A stretch of DNA of 64,000 bases from Bacteroidota bacterium (GTDB lineage Bacteria > Bacteroidota > Bacteroidia > Chitinophagales > Chitinophagaceae), in contig JAPLEO010000061.1 of NCBI GenBank assembly GCA_026391125.1, positions 1-64,000 on the forward strand, given 5' to 3'. The notes under the pieces were generated by a model. The model saw only the letters and a list, made by a program, of their open reading frames with translations. It searched no databases and was not told the DNA's origin. A program made the position numbers and the translations under genes. Below are positions 17,660-27,802 of the stretch, piece after piece. Positions within the stretch are counted from its first letter, which is position 1. Each line of letters begins with the position of its first letter.

Positions 17660-18640
17660 ATGCAAGACCTAATTCAAAAGCTATCTCTTTTAAAAAAGGA
17701 AATACAGAAAATTATCGTGGGACAAGATACGGTGCTCGACGAAATGCTCATCGCTTTATTAGCAGGGGGGCACTGTTTATTAGAAGGCGTACCCGGACTT
17801 GCAAAAACGTTGATGGTGCGTACTATGTCGCAGGCATTGCATTTGAATTTTAGAAGAATTCAGTTTACGCCCGATCTGATGCCTACTGATATTGTGGGTA
17901 CAGAGATTTTAGAGGAAGATCATTCTACAGGAAAAAGATTTTTCAAATTTAATAAGGGACCGATCTTTTCGAATATTGTGTTGGCAGATGAGATCAATAG
18001 AACGCCACCCAAAACACAATCTGCATTATTAGAAGCGATGCAGGAATTTGAAGTTACTTATGGTGGACAAACTTATCCCTTAGATCGTCCCTTCTTTATT
18101 CTTGCAACTCAGAACCCGATTGAACAAGCAGGTACTTATCCTTTACCAGAAGCGCAGTTAGATCGATTCTTATTATATATTAAAATTGGCTACCCATCTG
18201 CGCAAGAAGAAGCAGCCATTTTAAATAATACTACTGGTGCAAAAAAAGTAGTGATCGAACCTGTGATCAATGGCGAAGAAATTTGTGCACTTCAAAAATT
18301 AGTACGTGAAGTACATATCAGTGAAGACCTGGTGCAGTATGTGGCCAATTTAATTCGTGCAACAAGACCTGATACCACTGAACTCGCCTATATTAAAGAA
18401 TGGGTAAGGTGGGGTGCTGGTCCGAGAGCCGGTCAGGCATTGATTCTTACGGCAAAAGCAAGAGCGTTATTTAAAGGACGATATGCAGTAACGATGGAAG
18501 ACATTCAGCAAATGGTTTACCCTGTATTGCGACATCGTTTGCTCATGAATTTTAAAGCAGAAGCAGAACGCATTAATTCAGATGCAGTAACGCAATACAT
18601 GCTAACGGCAATTGAACGACCTAAAAACGCACTGTCTTAA
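17660..18640 (+). CDS. MoxR-family AAA+ ATPase
   Basis: About 326 residues from the ATG at 17660; a TTG at 17639 would add 7. It has Walker A GVPGLAKT, Walker B VLADEINR, sensor 1 ATQNPIE, the arginine finger region LPEAQLDRF and the C-terminal lid domain with GPRAGQALI, all typical of MoxR. These ATPases act as chaperones, often helping metal-cofactor assembly or envelope protein maturation together with VWA or DUF58 partners. It is the first gene of a plus-strand operon and is followed 8 bp later by DUF58. Confidence 0.92.
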   Translation: MQDLIQKLSLLKKEIQKIIVGQDTVLDEMLIALLAGGHCLLEGVPGLAKTLMVRTMSQALHLNFRRIQFTPDLMPTDIVGTEILEEDHSTGKRFFKFNKGPIFSNIVLADEINRTPPKTQSALLEAMQEFEVTYGGQTYPLDRPFFILATQNPIEQAGTYPLPEAQLDRFLLYIKIGYPSAQEEAAILNNTTGAKKVVIEPVINGEEICALQKLVREVHISEDLVQYVANLIRATRPDTTELAYIKEWVRWGAGPRAGQALILTAKARALFKGRYAVTMEDIQQMVYPVLRHRLLMNFKAEAERINSDAVTQYMLTAIERPKNALS

Positions 18641-18648
18641 GTAGCATT

Positions 18649-19533
18649 ATGTCTGAACTACTCGACCCGAAAATTATTTTATCTATCAAAGACCTGGTGT
18701 TGGCTGCAAAGACCACCATCGATGGTTTTATGGAAGGATTTAATAAGAGCAGTATTAAGGGAGCGGGGATGGAGTTTAGTCAGTATAGAAGTTACCAACC
18801 CGGCGACGACCTCAGAAGTTTGGATTGGAAAATGTTTGCGCGTTCAGACCGATATTATATTCGTGAATCTGAGATGGAAACAAGTATCAATGTAAAATTT
18901 TTAATTGATGCAAGTAATTCGATGAATCATAGAGATGGCGCAATTTCGAAAATGGATTATGCGCGCTATTTAGCAGCATCATTGGGTTATCTGGCACAGA
19001 AACAAGGAGATACGATTGGGTTAGATATTTTACAAGATGGGCAACTCTATTCATTGGCAGCGAAAAATGATGCACAACACCTTGCTCGCTTTTTATATCA
19101 ATTAGAAAATATCAAAGCAGGTGGAAAGTTTACAGAACCGATCGGCTATAAAAATTTATTTACAGGTCTGCATCAACGGTCGCTCCTGATTTTCATCTCA
19201 GATTTTTATCAGGAAGACAATGAGATCATCACGCTGTTGCAATCCATGGCCTCATTAAAACATGAAGTAATTGTATTTCAATTAACGGCCCAAAATGAAA
19301 TTGATTTGAACTATAAAGGTTACGATCAATTAAGAGATTTAGAAACTGGTGCGGCCATTCCTATTCAATCAGGGATGCAGAAAGCGTCACAGGAAAATCT
19401 GAATAACTATTTGAAAGATGTTAGAAAAGAATTGCTCAATAGGAATATCGTTTTTCGTCAGATGTTGATCAATGAACCATTGGATCAGGCCCTACGCGAC
19501 TTTTTAAATCAAAGAAATAAAAACATTCAATAA
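18649..19533 (+). CDS. DUF58 domain protein (VWA-like)
   Basis: 294 residues with the defining DUF58 motif QPGDDLRSLDWKMFARSD, followed by a VWA-like fold with FLIDASNSMNHRD (DxSxS MIDAS-like) and later LLIFISDFYQE. Such proteins bind MoxR ATPases. No membrane segments are evident. It sits between MoxR (8 bp upstream) and the BatA-like gene (3 bp downstream). Confidence 0.9.
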   Translation: MSELLDPKIILSIKDLVLAAKTTIDGFMEGFNKSSIKGAGMEFSQYRSYQPGDDLRSLDWKMFARSDRYYIRESEMETSINVKFLIDASNSMNHRDGAISKMDYARYLAASLGYLAQKQGDTIGLDILQDGQLYSLAAKNDAQHLARFLYQLENIKAGGKFTEPIGYKNLFTGLHQRSLLIFISDFYQEDNEIITLLQSMASLKHEVIVFQLTAQNEIDLNYKGYDQLRDLETGAAIPIQSGMQKASQENLNNYLKDVRKELLNRNIVFRQMLINEPLDQALRDFLNQRNKNIQ

Positions 19534-19536
19534 GTA

Positions 19537-20850
19537 TTGCAATTCTTATCTCCCATATGGTTAACAGCAATGGCAGGAATCGTTATTCCTATTGCCATTC
19601 ATTTGTGGAATGTACGGCAGGGAAAAGTTTTAGAAGTTGGCACCATTCGATTTATGGAACAGAGCCAGAAAAAGCGCGCTTCTAATGTGCGCATTTCTGA
19701 ATGGTTACTTTTGTTATTAAGATGTTTAACTATCATAGTTTTTGCAATAGTGATGGCTGGTCCGGTTTGGAAGAAGTCTGCTGATGCTGGTGAAAAAGGA
19801 TGGTTGTTGATTGCGCCGAATGAATTGAAAGAAGCCTACCATCAAAAATCAAGCATCATCGATTCTTTGCTAAAAAATGGGTATCAATTGCGTGCTTTTG
19901 AAACAAGTTTTTCTGCAATCAATTTATCAGATTCTGTTACAAGAAATTCTGATTCTTCCTTGCTTGCCACTACTCCAAACTATTGGACATTAGCTTCGAA
20001 GCTTATAGCTACTGCACCCTTGGGAATTGACCTAGCCATCATTAGTTCAAACCAAATTCGACATTTTAAAGGTGATAAACCTTCTATAAATCGATCAGTA
20101 CATTGGATGGTTTTCATGGATACGGTTGCTAGAAAAAACAATCAAGCAGCCATCGTCGTTGATACAGCTACACTGCGTATTGCATTGTTTGCGGATCAGT
20201 ATTTACACGATGCCAGCTATGTTTCTACCGCAATACAAGCCATTAGAGATTTCACAGGAAGAAAGATCCGTTTTGAAGTATACAAATCTGTCAATGCCAT
20301 ACCGCAAAACTTTGATGTATTATTTTGGTTATCAGATACACCCTTACCTACTGGTTTTTCTGGAAAAATCATCAGTTATCAAAAAGGAATGCTTCGTCAG
20401 GAACCAGGTTTTGTTTATGGAATTCAAGGAGGAGTAGATAACAAAACTGAACTCTATCAGTATCTCGAAACCGATCAGAAAAATCTTTTAAAGACCTGGG
20501 AAAACGGGAAAGGAGATCCCATTCTTGCTGTTGATCCGAATGCCGAAAAACATTATTTATTATTTACCCATTTTGATCCATCCTGGAATAACCTTGTCTG
20601 GAGTAATCGCTTTGCAGAGTGGATGCTGACCTTTGTTTTAGATGGATCAACCATGCAAGATGTAAGAGATAACAGAACCATCGATCCTGGTCAACTTGAT
20701 TTTAGCAAAGACCATAAAAGCGCCAGCAAAAAAATTACGAACCCCGCAAATGAGCAACCCATTGGAAATATTTTTTGGTTCTTGCTGATGCTTGTATTTA
20801 TCATAGAAAGAATCCTATCGTTCACCTCAAAAAACAAAGCAAATGTTTGA
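19537..20850 (+). CDS. BatA-like membrane protein (aerotolerance N-terminal domain)
   Basis: 437 residues, TTG start at 19537 immediately after the DUF58 stop. The N-terminus MQFLSPIWLTAMAGIVIPIA is the BatA/aerotolerance-regulator signature: a first helix, then HLWNVRQGKVLEVGTIRFME, then a second helix at about 57-76. A large extracytoplasmic region follows, and a last helix is near the C-terminus (FWFLLMLVFIIERIL). There is no VWA domain. The gene overlaps the next one by 8 nt. Confidence 0.87.
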   Translation: MQFLSPIWLTAMAGIVIPIAIHLWNVRQGKVLEVGTIRFMEQSQKKRASNVRISEWLLLLLRCLTIIVFAIVMAGPVWKKSADAGEKGWLLIAPNELKEAYHQKSSIIDSLLKNGYQLRAFETSFSAINLSDSVTRNSDSSLLATTPNYWTLASKLIATAPLGIDLAIISSNQIRHFKGDKPSINRSVHWMVFMDTVARKNNQAAIVVDTATLRIALFADQYLHDASYVSTAIQAIRDFTGRKIRFEVYKSVNAIPQNFDVLFWLSDTPLPTGFSGKIISYQKGMLRQEPGFVYGIQGGVDNKTELYQYLETDQKNLLKTWENGKGDPILAVDPNAEKHYLLFTHFDPSWNNLVWSNRFAEWMLTFVLDGSTMQDVRDNRTIDPGQLDFSKDHKSASKKITNPANEQPIGNIFWFLLMLVFIIERILSFTSKNKANV

Positions 20851-22975
20851 GGTGGAAGCTATTAATAGAATTAGGAGCATACAACGCAACTGGCAGTTGA
20901 GAAAATTGCTCGATTTATTATTGATGCTATTATCTGCTGCGATCTTACTGATGGTATTGCTTCATGTATTTTTTGGAGTTTCTTATTGGTGGGCCTTTTT
21001 GGGATTGCCAATCAGTATTGGTGCCACCTATTTTACAAGTTCTTTATGGCAGTTATCTGAAAAAGAGATTGCGCATTACTTGAATAAAAACTATCCTATA
21101 CTGGAAGAGAGTATCGATATAGTATTGGTGCCAACAGAGCAAAGATCTGATTTGGAAAATTGGCAGGTAAGGAAAATAAGTCAGTTGTTTCTTGAATTAG
21201 ATCTGAAAGCGCCGTTTAGCAAATTGCTGCAAAAGTCAATTGGGTTGCTCATAGGATCGGTTATACTATGCTTGATATTACTTCAGTTTTCAAGTAAATT
21301 TTCTGTGATCAATTATGCAGGAAAAAACAAAAATGAACAAACAAAAGAAACGATACTGCCAGAGATCAAAAATGTTTTCATAAAAATTGATCCGCCAGCA
21401 TATACCGGAAAAAAGAGTAGAGAGCAGCAAACTTTTTCAATTTTAGCTGAAGCAGCTTCAATGGTTGAATGGAAAATAGAAACGAATCAACCCTTAGATT
21501 CAATGGTTTTGATCTTGAATGATTCTGCACACTATCGCTTTACTACTGATGCAAAAAATAATTTGCATTGGCAGCTTCGATTACCTGCTACTGTGAATGG
21601 GATCTATCAAATAAAACTGCCCCATAAAATTTCTGACCATTATGCACTGGAATTGATTAGGGATCTGATTCCAATGATCCAGATCCAATCGCCCAAACAA
21701 TATGCGGTGATTGATTATGGAGAGCCCAAGCAGTTGGCACTGGTTGCAGATGTGAAAGATGATTACGGAATTGTTTCTGCGAATTTGGTTGCAACGGTAG
21801 CCAGTGGTGGTGGCGAAGCTGTGAAGTTTAAAGAACATCAGTTTCCATTGATGGCGGGAGGTGTTGCAGTTCAACAAACGCAATTCAAAAAAAGGATCGA
21901 TCTGAATAGCCTGAATATGCAGCCTGGTGATGAATTGTATTATTATGTCAAAGCAGTTGATAACCACCAGCAAGAAGCCAGATCTGATATGTATATTTTA
22001 AAGTTAACAGATACGGCAGAGTTAAAGGAAATGAATGGAATGGTAAATGCAATTAATGTGAAGCCAGATTATTTTAGAAGTCAGCGGCAGATCATCATTG
22101 AAACAGAACAATTATTAAGAGATCGGGATACCATTTCGGCACAACAATTTAAATCACGAAGTAATGAATTAGGAGTTGATCAAAAACTACTAAGATTACG
22201 ATACGGTAAATTTTTAGGAGAAGAATCAGAAGGAAATATTGGGGATAGTAGGTTTGATACTGACGAGGATCATGGTTCAAGTGGTGCAGAGGTTTTTGGT
22301 GATGCTAATACGGTGATCGATGCATACTCTCATAAACATGATAATGCAGAAGACGCTAGTTTTTTTGATGTGGAAACAAAAAAGCAATTGAAAGCGGTAT
22401 TAACCGAAATGTGGGGTTCTGAATTAAAGCTGCGTACTTTTTTTCCAAAAGAAGCTTTGCCATATCAGTATAAAGCATTGCGATTATTAAAAGAATTGCA
22501 GCAAAGTTCTCGCGCGTATGTTGCAAAAACAAATGTAAAAACAACGCCGTTGAAATTTGAAAAAAGGCTCACTGGAGAATTGACAAAAATTTTACCTCAA
22601 CCACTGCATTTTGAAATTGCAAAAACAACCGATACAGAAGCTGCCATCAGAAAAACAATGGGAATGTTGTTGACCATTCAATCAAAGGAAGTTCCTGATG
22701 CCAATGCCTTGATGTTGATGCAGGTGGTTTTATCAAGTTTGAATCGATTGGCGATTGATCAACCTGCTAATTATTTGTTGGCATATGAATCTTTCAAGCG
22801 TTTGTATACCGATTATCAAAATCAGAAGGTTTGGAGCCATACCGATTGGATCGCATCTTTAGCTGCATGTGAAAAAATCTTGCAGCGCCCAGCTAATAAA
22901 CCTGGTAAGCAACTGGAGCATGCGGAGAAGAAATTAGCGGACTATTATTTTCATCATTTAAATGATCGTAAATGA
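20843..22975 (+). CDS. DUF4175-like membrane protein
   Basis: 710 residues. Two adjacent membrane helices near 24-68 (LLDLLLMLLSAAILLMVLLH, then WWAFLGLPISIGATYF) and a third near 128-146 precede a large extracytoplasmic part with beta strands (IKIDPPAYTGKK, VKDDYGIVSANLVATV, GDELYYYVKAVDNH) and a helical C-terminus. The layout matches DUF4175 proteins found with MoxR operons. It overlaps its neighbours by 8 and 4 nt, implying translational coupling. Confidence 0.8.
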   Translation: MFEVEAINRIRSIQRNWQLRKLLDLLLMLLSAAILLMVLLHVFFGVSYWWAFLGLPISIGATYFTSSLWQLSEKEIAHYLNKNYPILEESIDIVLVPTEQRSDLENWQVRKISQLFLELDLKAPFSKLLQKSIGLLIGSVILCLILLQFSSKFSVINYAGKNKNEQTKETILPEIKNVFIKIDPPAYTGKKSREQQTFSILAEAASMVEWKIETNQPLDSMVLILNDSAHYRFTTDAKNNLHWQLRLPATVNGIYQIKLPHKISDHYALELIRDLIPMIQIQSPKQYAVIDYGEPKQLALVADVKDDYGIVSANLVATVASGGGEAVKFKEHQFPLMAGGVAVQQTQFKKRIDLNSLNMQPGDELYYYVKAVDNHQQEARSDMYILKLTDTAELKEMNGMVNAINVKPDYFRSQRQIIIETEQLLRDRDTISAQQFKSRSNELGVDQKLLRLRYGKFLGEESEGNIGDSRFDTDEDHGSSGAEVFGDANTVIDAYSHKHDNAEDASFFDVETKKQLKAVLTEMWGSELKLRTFFPKEALPYQYKALRLLKELQQSSRAYVAKTNVKTTPLKFEKRLTGELTKILPQPLHFEIAKTTDTEAAIRKTMGMLLTIQSKEVPDANALMLMQVVLSSLNRLAIDQPANYLLAYESFKRLYTDYQNQKVWSHTDWIASLAACEKILQRPANKPGKQLEHAEKKLADYYFHHLNDRK

Positions 22976-24717
22976 TGCAGATTTTCATGACCATCTTAGT
23001 AGCACTGATATTGTTGGGATTAGTATGGGTTGAAGTGAAGAGACCTGTAAAGGCTTTTTTATTCTTTCGTGTTTTGGCTACGGTTATGGCAGTTGTAGCA
23101 TTGTTTTTAATAATGATGCCATTCACAATTTTTGGTTCTGAGAAAGGCAAGAAAGTAATCATCCTTTTAACTGAAGGCTATCATCAAGATTCGGTGAATC
23201 AATTCTTGAAAAATGAGCATCAGTCGATCCCTCAATATGATCTGAATAATATTTCCAATGAATCAATGGCGGATGTGAGTACCATTCATTTGTTTGGAAA
23301 TGGATTTAAGGATACCAATCAGGTGGAATTGCCCAAGGTTCCCATACTGTTTCATGCAACTGATCAACAAACTGGTATTCAAAATATTCATTGGCAAGAT
23401 AACATCGTATCAGGAAGTACTTTACTGGTGCAGGGAAGCTGTTTAAATACTACGAAGAAACCTGTCAAGTTGATTATGTACGGATGGAATCAACGGATTG
23501 ATTCTATTGAGATAGGCGCTGGAAAACAGCAGCCATTTTCTTTTGCCGTTGTGCCGGAAAATGTGGGTAGGGGCATCTATCATTTGGCATTAGTTACAGG
23601 TAGGGATAGCATTGAAAAAGAAACCATAGCGTATCAAATACAACCAGCAAAAGCATTGAAGGTTTTGATGCTTGGTGCTAGTCCGGATTTCGAATCTAAA
23701 TTTTTAAAGAATTGGTTGGCAGATTTTGGATATACAGTAATCACAAAAACAAGTGTCAGCAAAGAAAAATTTCAAAAAACATATTCGAATGCTGGTCAAT
23801 TGAATTTCGAAAATTTAACGGCAGCATTATTAGATGAACAAGATTTGATTATTAGCGATGAAGCTGCGATACAGGCACTTCCAACAACTGAGTTAGCCAT
23901 TTTAAAACAAGCAATCGCTGAAAAGGGGAATGGCTTATTGTTGAATGCAGATAGCATTCTTTCAAAGAAAAATTTTATTGGTGAACGCATTAGTTTAAAA
24001 TCAGCAGACAGCAATAATGCGTTGATCAAAGTCAGCAAATGGGGAGAAAACTATTATGCTGCTGCAATTAATTTAAAACATCCCTATTATATCATTGAGC
24101 AGAAAGGAATGCAGCCTTTATATGTTGATCAGCAAAAAAGAATTTTCGCAGCTGTTTCCGTATTTGGCAAAGGCAAATTGCTGGTGAATACACTACAAAA
24201 AACGAGTAGCTGGTTATTGGCTGCGAATAAAAACGATTATCGCAATTATTGGACATCATTGATCAATCAAGTTGCGAAGAAGGAATCTGCTGAAGAAACC
24301 TGGGCAAGTTCCATTGATTTGCCAAGGGTTAATGAATCAATTCAATTTACAGCACAAACAAATAGTAGTACCGTTCCACAATTATCTATTCAGCATCAAG
24401 AAATTGCGGCAAAACAAAAAGCTTTATTGCCAAGCTATTGGGAGGCAATCTATTGGCCAAGTGAAACAGGCTGGCAAACCATGATCGGAACCAACGGGGC
24501 GATCAGCGATTGGTATGTGTATCCCAAAGGATCTTGGAATACCATTTATGCAAATAAGCAAATCAGTCAAACGAAGGCCTTTTTGAAAAATCGAGTTTCT
24601 AATATAAGTACCAAAGATGCTGAATGGCATCAGGCAAGTCCCAATCAACCCATCTACCTGTTCCTGATTTTTTTATTCAGCATGGTATTTTTATGGGTGG
24701 AAAGAAAATTCCAATAA
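22972..24717 (+). CDS. Membrane protein of the MoxR operon, unknown function
   Basis: 581 residues. Helices lie at about 4-20, at 30-54 (FRVLATVMAVVALFLIMMPF) and near the C-terminus (PIYLFLIFLFSMVFLWVERK). In between is an exported region with the Rossmann-like stretch KVLMLGASPDFESKFLKNWL, which resembles glutamine-amidotransferase-like domains in membrane partners of BatA. I see no catalytic triad. It overlaps the previous gene by 4 nt (ATGA) and ends 72 bp before the first TldD gene. Confidence 0.72.
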   Translation: MMQIFMTILVALILLGLVWVEVKRPVKAFLFFRVLATVMAVVALFLIMMPFTIFGSEKGKKVIILLTEGYHQDSVNQFLKNEHQSIPQYDLNNISNESMADVSTIHLFGNGFKDTNQVELPKVPILFHATDQQTGIQNIHWQDNIVSGSTLLVQGSCLNTTKKPVKLIMYGWNQRIDSIEIGAGKQQPFSFAVVPENVGRGIYHLALVTGRDSIEKETIAYQIQPAKALKVLMLGASPDFESKFLKNWLADFGYTVITKTSVSKEKFQKTYSNAGQLNFENLTAALLDEQDLIISDEAAIQALPTTELAILKQAIAEKGNGLLLNADSILSKKNFIGERISLKSADSNNALIKVSKWGENYYAAAINLKHPYYIIEQKGMQPLYVDQQKRIFAAVSVFGKGKLLVNTLQKTSSWLLAANKNDYRNYWTSLINQVAKKESAEETWASSIDLPRVNESIQFTAQTNSSTVPQLSIQHQEIAAKQKALLPSYWEAIYWPSETGWQTMIGTNGAISDWYVYPKGSWNTIYANKQISQTKAFLKNRVSNISTKDAEWHQASPNQPIYLFLIFLFSMVFLWVERKFQ

Positions 24718-24789
24718 TATGATAAGTGGTGGAAGAAATAAGGTGTTCTTTCTTATTTTACAATTATTATCCACTTAAAGCAACCTACT

Positions 24790-26430
24790 TTGAAAAGAAA
24801 AGAATTTATCAGAAATACTTCCCTGGGAATGGGGGCTTTATTTCTGCCAAAATCAATGCTATATGCGCGCCATGTAGATCCATCGGTTTTCTTGGAAAAT
24901 AAAATTGATGTGGCACAAAAAAAACGCATGGCTGATGTGGCATTGAACGCCGCCCGCTCGAAGGGTGCCACTTATACCGATGTGCGCATAGGCAGATATT
25001 TAAATCAATTTGTTGTTACCCGGGAAGATCGGGTAGAGAATATTGTAAATACCGAAAGTTTTGGTATTGGCATTCGTGTCATTGCGAATGGAAGTTGGGG
25101 ATTTGCTGCAACAGATAATTTGGATACCGATAGTATTGCAAAAACCGCAGCGCTTGCAGTTTCGATTGCTAAGGAAAACGCTAGGCTATTAACTGAGCCA
25201 GTGCAGCTTGCACCACAAAAAGGATATGGCGAAGTAAGTTGGAAAACCCCGATCGAAAAAAATGCATTTGAAGTTCCGATGAAAGAGAAAGTAGATCTTT
25301 TGATGTCGGTGAATGATGCAGCCATGAAGGGTGGCGCGAATTATATGAATTCATTATTATTCTTAGTGAATGAGCAAAAGTATTTCGCTTCAACCGATGG
25401 TTCCTATATTGATCAAGATGTACATCGGATCTGGCCCACATTTACAATCACAAAAATTGATGCAGCAACTGGTAAATTTGAAACGCGTGATGCGCTGAGT
25501 AGTCCGATGGGTATGGGCTTTGAATACATGAATGCAAGACCAGAAGATAGGATAAAAGGCCTCGCAGGAACGCTGTATAAGAACCGTTACGACATGTTAG
25601 AAGATGCTCGTATGGGTGCTCAAGAAATAGGGTTGAAAATGGGTGCAAAGTCTGTAGAGCCAGGCAAATATGATCTGGTAATTGATCCTACTAATTTATT
25701 TCTAACCATTCACGAATCAACTGGTCATCCAACTGAATTGGATCGTGTATTGGGATATGAAGCCAACTATGCAGGAACAAGTTTCCTGACTTTGGATAAA
25801 TGGAAATCGGGCAAATTCAATTATGGTAGTAACCTCGTTAATATTGTGGCAGATAAAACACAACCTTACTCACTAGGCGCAGTGGGTTATGATGATGAGG
25901 GTGTTGGTACGCAGGAATGGGATATCATCAAAGACGGTACCTTGGTAAATTATCAGGCCATCCGTGATCAAGCGCATATCATTGGACTAGATCATTCACA
26001 AGGATGTTGTTTTGCAGATAGCTGGAGTGATATTCAGTTTCAGAGGATGCCGAATATTTCTTTGCGTCCTGGAAAAGTTCCGATGACTCCTGCAGATATT
26101 GTAAAAAATGTAGAGAAGGGGATTTATATTGTAGGAGCAAGTTCTTATTCGATCGATCAGCAACGTTATAATTTTCAGTTCAGTGGCCAGTTATTTTACG
26201 AAATCAAAAATGGTAAAATTGGGCAGATGTTGAAAGACGTAGCTTATCAATCTAATACACAAGAATTCTGGAATGCATGTAGTGCAATCGCAGACAAATC
26301 GGATTACAGATTGGGTGGATCTTTCTTTGATGGAAAGGGACAGCCCGGTCAGATAAGTGCCGTATCACATGGCGCATCAACTACAAGGTTTAATGGAATC
26401 AATGTTATTAATACAGCTAGAAAAATTTAA
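24790..26430 (+). CDS. Tat-exported TldD-family metallopeptidase, copy 1
   Basis: 546 residues from a TTG at 24790. The TTG is supported because the next ATG would remove the Tat-type signal KRKEFIRNTSLGMGALFL, which is present in all three copies. The TldD domain has the zinc motif HESTGH (His308, Glu309, His313) in LTIHESTGHPTELDRVLGYE and the C-terminal GKGQPGQISAVSHG. The residue before that motif is Asp514, where family members I recall have the third zinc ligand Cys (CGKGQPGQ). Cys497 lies nearby in FWNACSAIAD. TldD/TldE dimers degrade or process peptides. The TldE partner starts 2 bp downstream. Confidence 0.9.
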   Translation: MKRKEFIRNTSLGMGALFLPKSMLYARHVDPSVFLENKIDVAQKKRMADVALNAARSKGATYTDVRIGRYLNQFVVTREDRVENIVNTESFGIGIRVIANGSWGFAATDNLDTDSIAKTAALAVSIAKENARLLTEPVQLAPQKGYGEVSWKTPIEKNAFEVPMKEKVDLLMSVNDAAMKGGANYMNSLLFLVNEQKYFASTDGSYIDQDVHRIWPTFTITKIDAATGKFETRDALSSPMGMGFEYMNARPEDRIKGLAGTLYKNRYDMLEDARMGAQEIGLKMGAKSVEPGKYDLVIDPTNLFLTIHESTGHPTELDRVLGYEANYAGTSFLTLDKWKSGKFNYGSNLVNIVADKTQPYSLGAVGYDDEGVGTQEWDIIKDGTLVNYQAIRDQAHIIGLDHSQGCCFADSWSDIQFQRMPNISLRPGKVPMTPADIVKNVEKGIYIVGASSYSIDQQRYNFQFSGQLFYEIKNGKIGQMLKDVAYQSNTQEFWNACSAIADKSDYRLGGSFFDGKGQPGQISAVSHGASTTRFNGINVINTARKI

Positions 26431-26432
26431 CT

Positions 26433-27767
26433 ATGGCCATTTTAAATAAAGAACAAGCACAACAATTGTTGAAGAAGGTACTTAGTTACTCTAAGGCCGA
26501 CGAATGCGAAATAAATATCAGCGGCTCGGAAGGCGGCAATATTCGCTATGCCCGAAATGCTGTTTCAACCAGTGGTGGTGTAAGCCAAAACAGTTTGGTA
26601 GTTTCATCAGCCTTTGGAAAAAAATTGGGTGTAGCAACCATCAATGAATTTGATGATGCTTCATTAGAAAAAGTTGTTCGTCGCTCTGAAGAGCTAGCAC
26701 AACTAGCTCCTGAGAATCCTGAGTATGTTTCATTTCTTGGTCCGCAAGTCTATAAAGAATCTGCGACCTATGTTCCTGCGACAGGAGCCATCGATCCAAA
26801 ATTCAGGGCAGATGCTGTTGCAACCAGTTTGAAAATTGCGAAAGACAACAAATTAGTAGCAGCTGGGTTTATGCAAAATAGTTCAGGTTATTCAGCTATG
26901 ATGAATTCTCATGGACTATTTGCCTACAACAAATCTTCGAATGTGGATTTTAATGTAACACTTCGTACAGAAGATGGAAAGGGTTCTGGTTATGCTTCCA
27001 AGGGATTCAATGATGTGAACAAACTAGATGTTGCATCTGCAACAAAATTTGCAGCCGGAAAAGCAACAGGATCTGCTACAGCAAAGGCTTTAGAGCCGGG
27101 CAAATACACAGTGATTTTAGAGCCAGCAGCATCGATCGTATTATTAGAAAATATGTTTTTTGCAATGGATGCGCGCCAGGCTGATGAGGGAAGAAGTTTC
27201 TTAAGTAAAGGCGATGGTAAAACCAAATTGGGTGAAAAATTGGTGGATGATAAAGTAACGATTTACTCTGATCCACAACACCCTGAAATCCCAACCAGTA
27301 CCTGGAATGGAGATGGTCGTCCGCAAGAAAAGATCAATTGGATTAATAAAGGTGTGATCGAAAATTTATATTATTCAAGGTATTGGGCGGAGAAGAAAAA
27401 AGTGAAAGCTGTTCCTTCTCCTGATGGCATCATTATGGAAGGCACTAATGCTAGTTTGGAAGATTTGATCAAGGGCACTGAAAAAGGAATATTGGTTACA
27501 CGTTTATGGTATATCCGTTCGGTAGATCCACAAACATTATTACTTACGGGATTAACTCGAGATGGAACTTTCTATATCGAAAACGGACAGATCAAATTCC
27601 CTGTGAAGAATTTCAGATTTAATGAAAGTCCGATTATTATGCTGAACAATTTAGATGCGTTAGGTAAACCAGAAAGATGTGTAAGTGGTGAGTCGGGCAT
27701 TTCTGCTTTGATACCACCGATGCGGATTCGCGACTTTACATTCTCTTCATTATCAGACGCTGTTTAA
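26433..27767 (+). CDS. TldE/PmbA-family partner, copy 1
   Basis: 444 residues. The N-terminal half has ADECEINISGSEGGNIRYAR, and the C-terminal half has YIENGQIKFPVKNFRFNESP and PPMRIRDFTFSSLSDAV, as in PmbA/TldE. It has no HExxxH, so it is the non-catalytic partner, and no signal peptide. It starts 2 bp after the TldD copy 1 stop. Because the partner carries a Tat signal, the pair may be exported as a folded complex. Confidence 0.9.
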   Translation: MAILNKEQAQQLLKKVLSYSKADECEINISGSEGGNIRYARNAVSTSGGVSQNSLVVSSAFGKKLGVATINEFDDASLEKVVRRSEELAQLAPENPEYVSFLGPQVYKESATYVPATGAIDPKFRADAVATSLKIAKDNKLVAAGFMQNSSGYSAMMNSHGLFAYNKSSNVDFNVTLRTEDGKGSGYASKGFNDVNKLDVASATKFAAGKATGSATAKALEPGKYTVILEPAASIVLLENMFFAMDARQADEGRSFLSKGDGKTKLGEKLVDDKVTIYSDPQHPEIPTSTWNGDGRPQEKINWINKGVIENLYYSRYWAEKKKVKAVPSPDGIIMEGTNASLEDLIKGTEKGILVTRLWYIRSVDPQTLLLTGLTRDGTFYIENGQIKFPVKNFRFNESPIIMLNNLDALGKPERCVSGESGISALIPPMRIRDFTFSSLSDAV

Positions 27768-27802
27768 TTAAATTTTATTGATCACTTTTAAATATTTGCA
27801 TT

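Noticed and set aside
21581..21973. 130-codon open frame on the minus strand
   Set aside because: It is fully inside the DUF4175-like gene in a complementary frame and has no features of its own.
24736..24758. Hairpin AAATAAG/CTTATTT as terminator before TldD copy 1
   Set aside because: Only AT pairs except one, a 9-base loop and no clear T-run; it is too weak to claim that the MoxR operon ends here.
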